Assembly (NCBI RefSeq): GCF_003003005.1
Contig: NZ_PVTR01000001.1
Span: 517,108 to 581,107, forward strand
Length of the DNA: 64,000 nucleotides
DNA from: Mongoliibacter ruber
GTDB lineage: Bacteria; Bacteroidota; Bacteroidia; Cytophagales; Cyclobacteriaceae
Direction: 5' to 3'
Shown: positions 63,012 through 64,000 of the stretch, in pieces
Layout of the letters: the number at the start of each line of letters is the position of its first letter
Numbering within the stretch: position 1 is the stretch's first letter
Program-made: the position numbers and the translations under genes
Notes under the pieces: generated by a model
Told to the model about the DNA's origin: nothing
Seen by the model: the letters and a program-made list of their open reading frames with translations, nothing else
Databases searched by the model: none

Positions 63012-64000
63012 ATGCATAATCCAGTGCTTACAGACAACACATATCAGAAATTCGAAGAACAACACAAGGAGTTTAGACAGGCCACAGCACTCACCAGACC
63101 TGAAAAAGCACAGAAAATGATGGGGCAAATTGATTTGCTTATTGATAGCCCGGAAGGTCTTGATTTCATTTTCCAAAATATAGAAAGCCTGTCAAAAGCA
63201 GGGATTTTTGAAGGTTCACCTTGGGCTGATCCATCCAAACTAGTCGCTAGCCTGGTAAATGGAACGCTGAAAAGTGGCCATCCAAACTCCACCATAGAAA
63301 TATTGAGTGAATTGCGCTTGTTGGCGATTGCCAAAGGCATGATGGAAATTAAGGGAACCAGTCCGACTGATGCTGAAAACTTTATTCAAGAGGTCATAGT
63401 GGCCAACCTTGAGTTTGTTTTCAATGAACCTTTGGAAGAAACCAGACTGGTCATGAGTGAACATGAACTGAAAAAAGTACATACTCTTTTCAAATTCATC
63501 TCAGAAAAAACCAAACTCGATAATGTCAAAGAAAAGCTTGTAGAAGAGCTGACTCTGATCTGCGAACAGAGACCTGTGGTCACTGAAAAACAGAGGAAAA
63601 TAATAGCTCTTGTTAAAGAGAAGATAGACCTGGATCCTAAGAAGGACTTGGACGCTCGCCTATTAAAGTTTCAAAGGTGCATATACAGACCTACCATCAA
63701 TTCAGTCAATAAAGATTACAAAAAATACAGGACATTGTTAAAAACTTTGACCTTTGATCAGTTGAGGGAGGAGTCTATTGAGATGAGTAGGGCTATGCTG
63801 AGCTTTGGCTTGGTGAGCCAATACCACCCCATTTTAGTGATACACCTTATTGAAAAAGAGCAGAAAGAACTGGTTCCATTGTGTTTGGGATTGACTGAGG
63901 CAGGCACCGCAAGATGGCGAGAACATGAAGCTTTTATCTGCGATTTGATACTCAAAACCATTCATCCTTACAATGCACAGTGCCTTTATGGACTTGCCAA
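63012..64000 (+). CDS. large hypothetical protein, 5' part (runs off the window)
   Basis: From the ATG at 63012 the frame stays open to the window end (over 329 codons), so the gene is incomplete. The translation begins M-H-N-P-V-L-T-D-N-T-Y-Q-K-F-E-E and is mostly helical, with repeats of charged helices (K-K-V-H-T-L-F-K-F-I-S-E-K; K-I-I-A-L-V-K-E-K-I) and a later beta-alpha part (F-G-L-V-S-Q-Y-H-P-I-L-V-I-H-L-I-E; G-T-A-R-W-R-E-H). I recognise no family. It follows the ATP-grasp gene on the same strand. Confidence 0.7.
   Translation, partial: MHNPVLTDNTYQKFEEQHKEFRQATALTRPEKAQKMMGQIDLLIDSPEGLDFIFQNIESLSKAGIFEGSPWADPSKLVASLVNGTLKSGHPNSTIEILSELRLLAIAKGMMEIKGTSPTDAENFIQEVIVANLEFVFNEPLEETRLVMSEHELKKVHTLFKFISEKTKLDNVKEKLVEELTLICEQRPVVTEKQRKIIALVKEKIDLDPKKDLDARLLKFQRCIYRPTINSVNKDYKKYRTLLKTLTFDQLREESIEMSRAMLSFGLVSQYHPILVIHLIEKEQKELVPLCLGLTEAGTARWREHEAFICDLILKTIHPYNAQCLYGLA

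Overview
The window looks like chromosomal DNA of a Bacteroidota bacterium, order Cytophagales, most likely a member of the Cyclobacteriaceae. This rests on a short housekeeping sigma factor without region 1.1, a type IX secretion C-terminal sorting domain, many Bacteroidota-type lipoproteins, DUF349/DUF1573/DUF6526-type proteins, bacillithiol deacetylase BshB1, and start codons that mostly lack an upstream Shine-Dalgarno sequence. The species is inferred, not shown.

Layout. 1-403: a degenerate tRNA-like remnant, tRNA-Thr(TGT) and a terminator. 404-17910: a mostly minus-strand housekeeping block with a DUF349 protein, yqgE, pdxH (plus strand), bshB1, an M23/LysM peptidase, trxB, the primary sigma factor, pnp, rpsO, an LptF/LptG permease, a START-like protein, tRNA-Met, the rplT-rpmI-infC-thrS group and a beta-propeller lipoprotein. 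18000-35089: metabolic and envelope genes: lhgO and a partial second copy of it, a T9SS cargo protein whose 5' end carries a dinucleotide repeat, an alpha/beta hydrolase, an M20 amidohydrolase, a GH30 glycosidase, a fused exonuclease/GIY-YIG nuclease, a Gfo/Idh/MocA oxidoreductase, a COG2509 flavoprotein, and divergent tryptophan dioxygenase and acyl-CoA dehydrogenase genes. Several intergenic stretches here are filled with palindromic repeats.

35215-44532 is an accessory lipoprotein and regulator cluster: an Ig-like lipoprotein, a broken thioredoxin-like gene, two paralogous subtilisin-like lipoproteins that have lost catalytic residues (one also cut by an in-frame TAG), an FN3 plus Fibrobacter-paralogous-domain lipoprotein, a NarL/LuxR response regulator, an AraC-type regulator and a sensor-only relative of it. 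The two subtilase genes share a duplicated upstream region of about 240 bp. A dyad-like motif, TAGTACTTYGGTAGTR, lies upstream of both subtilase genes and of the regulator pair, so these genes may form one regulon.

45085-53288 returns to ordinary chromosome (ytxH-like, DUF1573, trpS, polysaccharide deacetylase, small envelope proteins, thioredoxin, mnmE). The 3' end of mnmE is the attachment site of an integrated element of about 8.1 kb (about 53289-61374). It encodes a zinc-ribbon/HTH protein, a tyrosine recombinase lacking the box I arginine, an excisionase-like HTH protein, a P4-type primase-helicase, a DUF6371/toprim-like protein and four proteins I do not recognise. No relaxase, capsid or cargo gene is visible. 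Matching pairs of TTGTACC repeats at the same 11 bp spacing sit near both ends, and GTTAC/GTAAC repeats resembling iterons occur inside. Past the element lie an ATP-grasp gene and the start of a large unrecognised gene that runs off the window.

The strongest candidates for something undescribed are the mnmE-targeted element with its end-site architecture and the pseudo-subtilase/AraC cluster. Neither is proven to be a new system from sequence alone.
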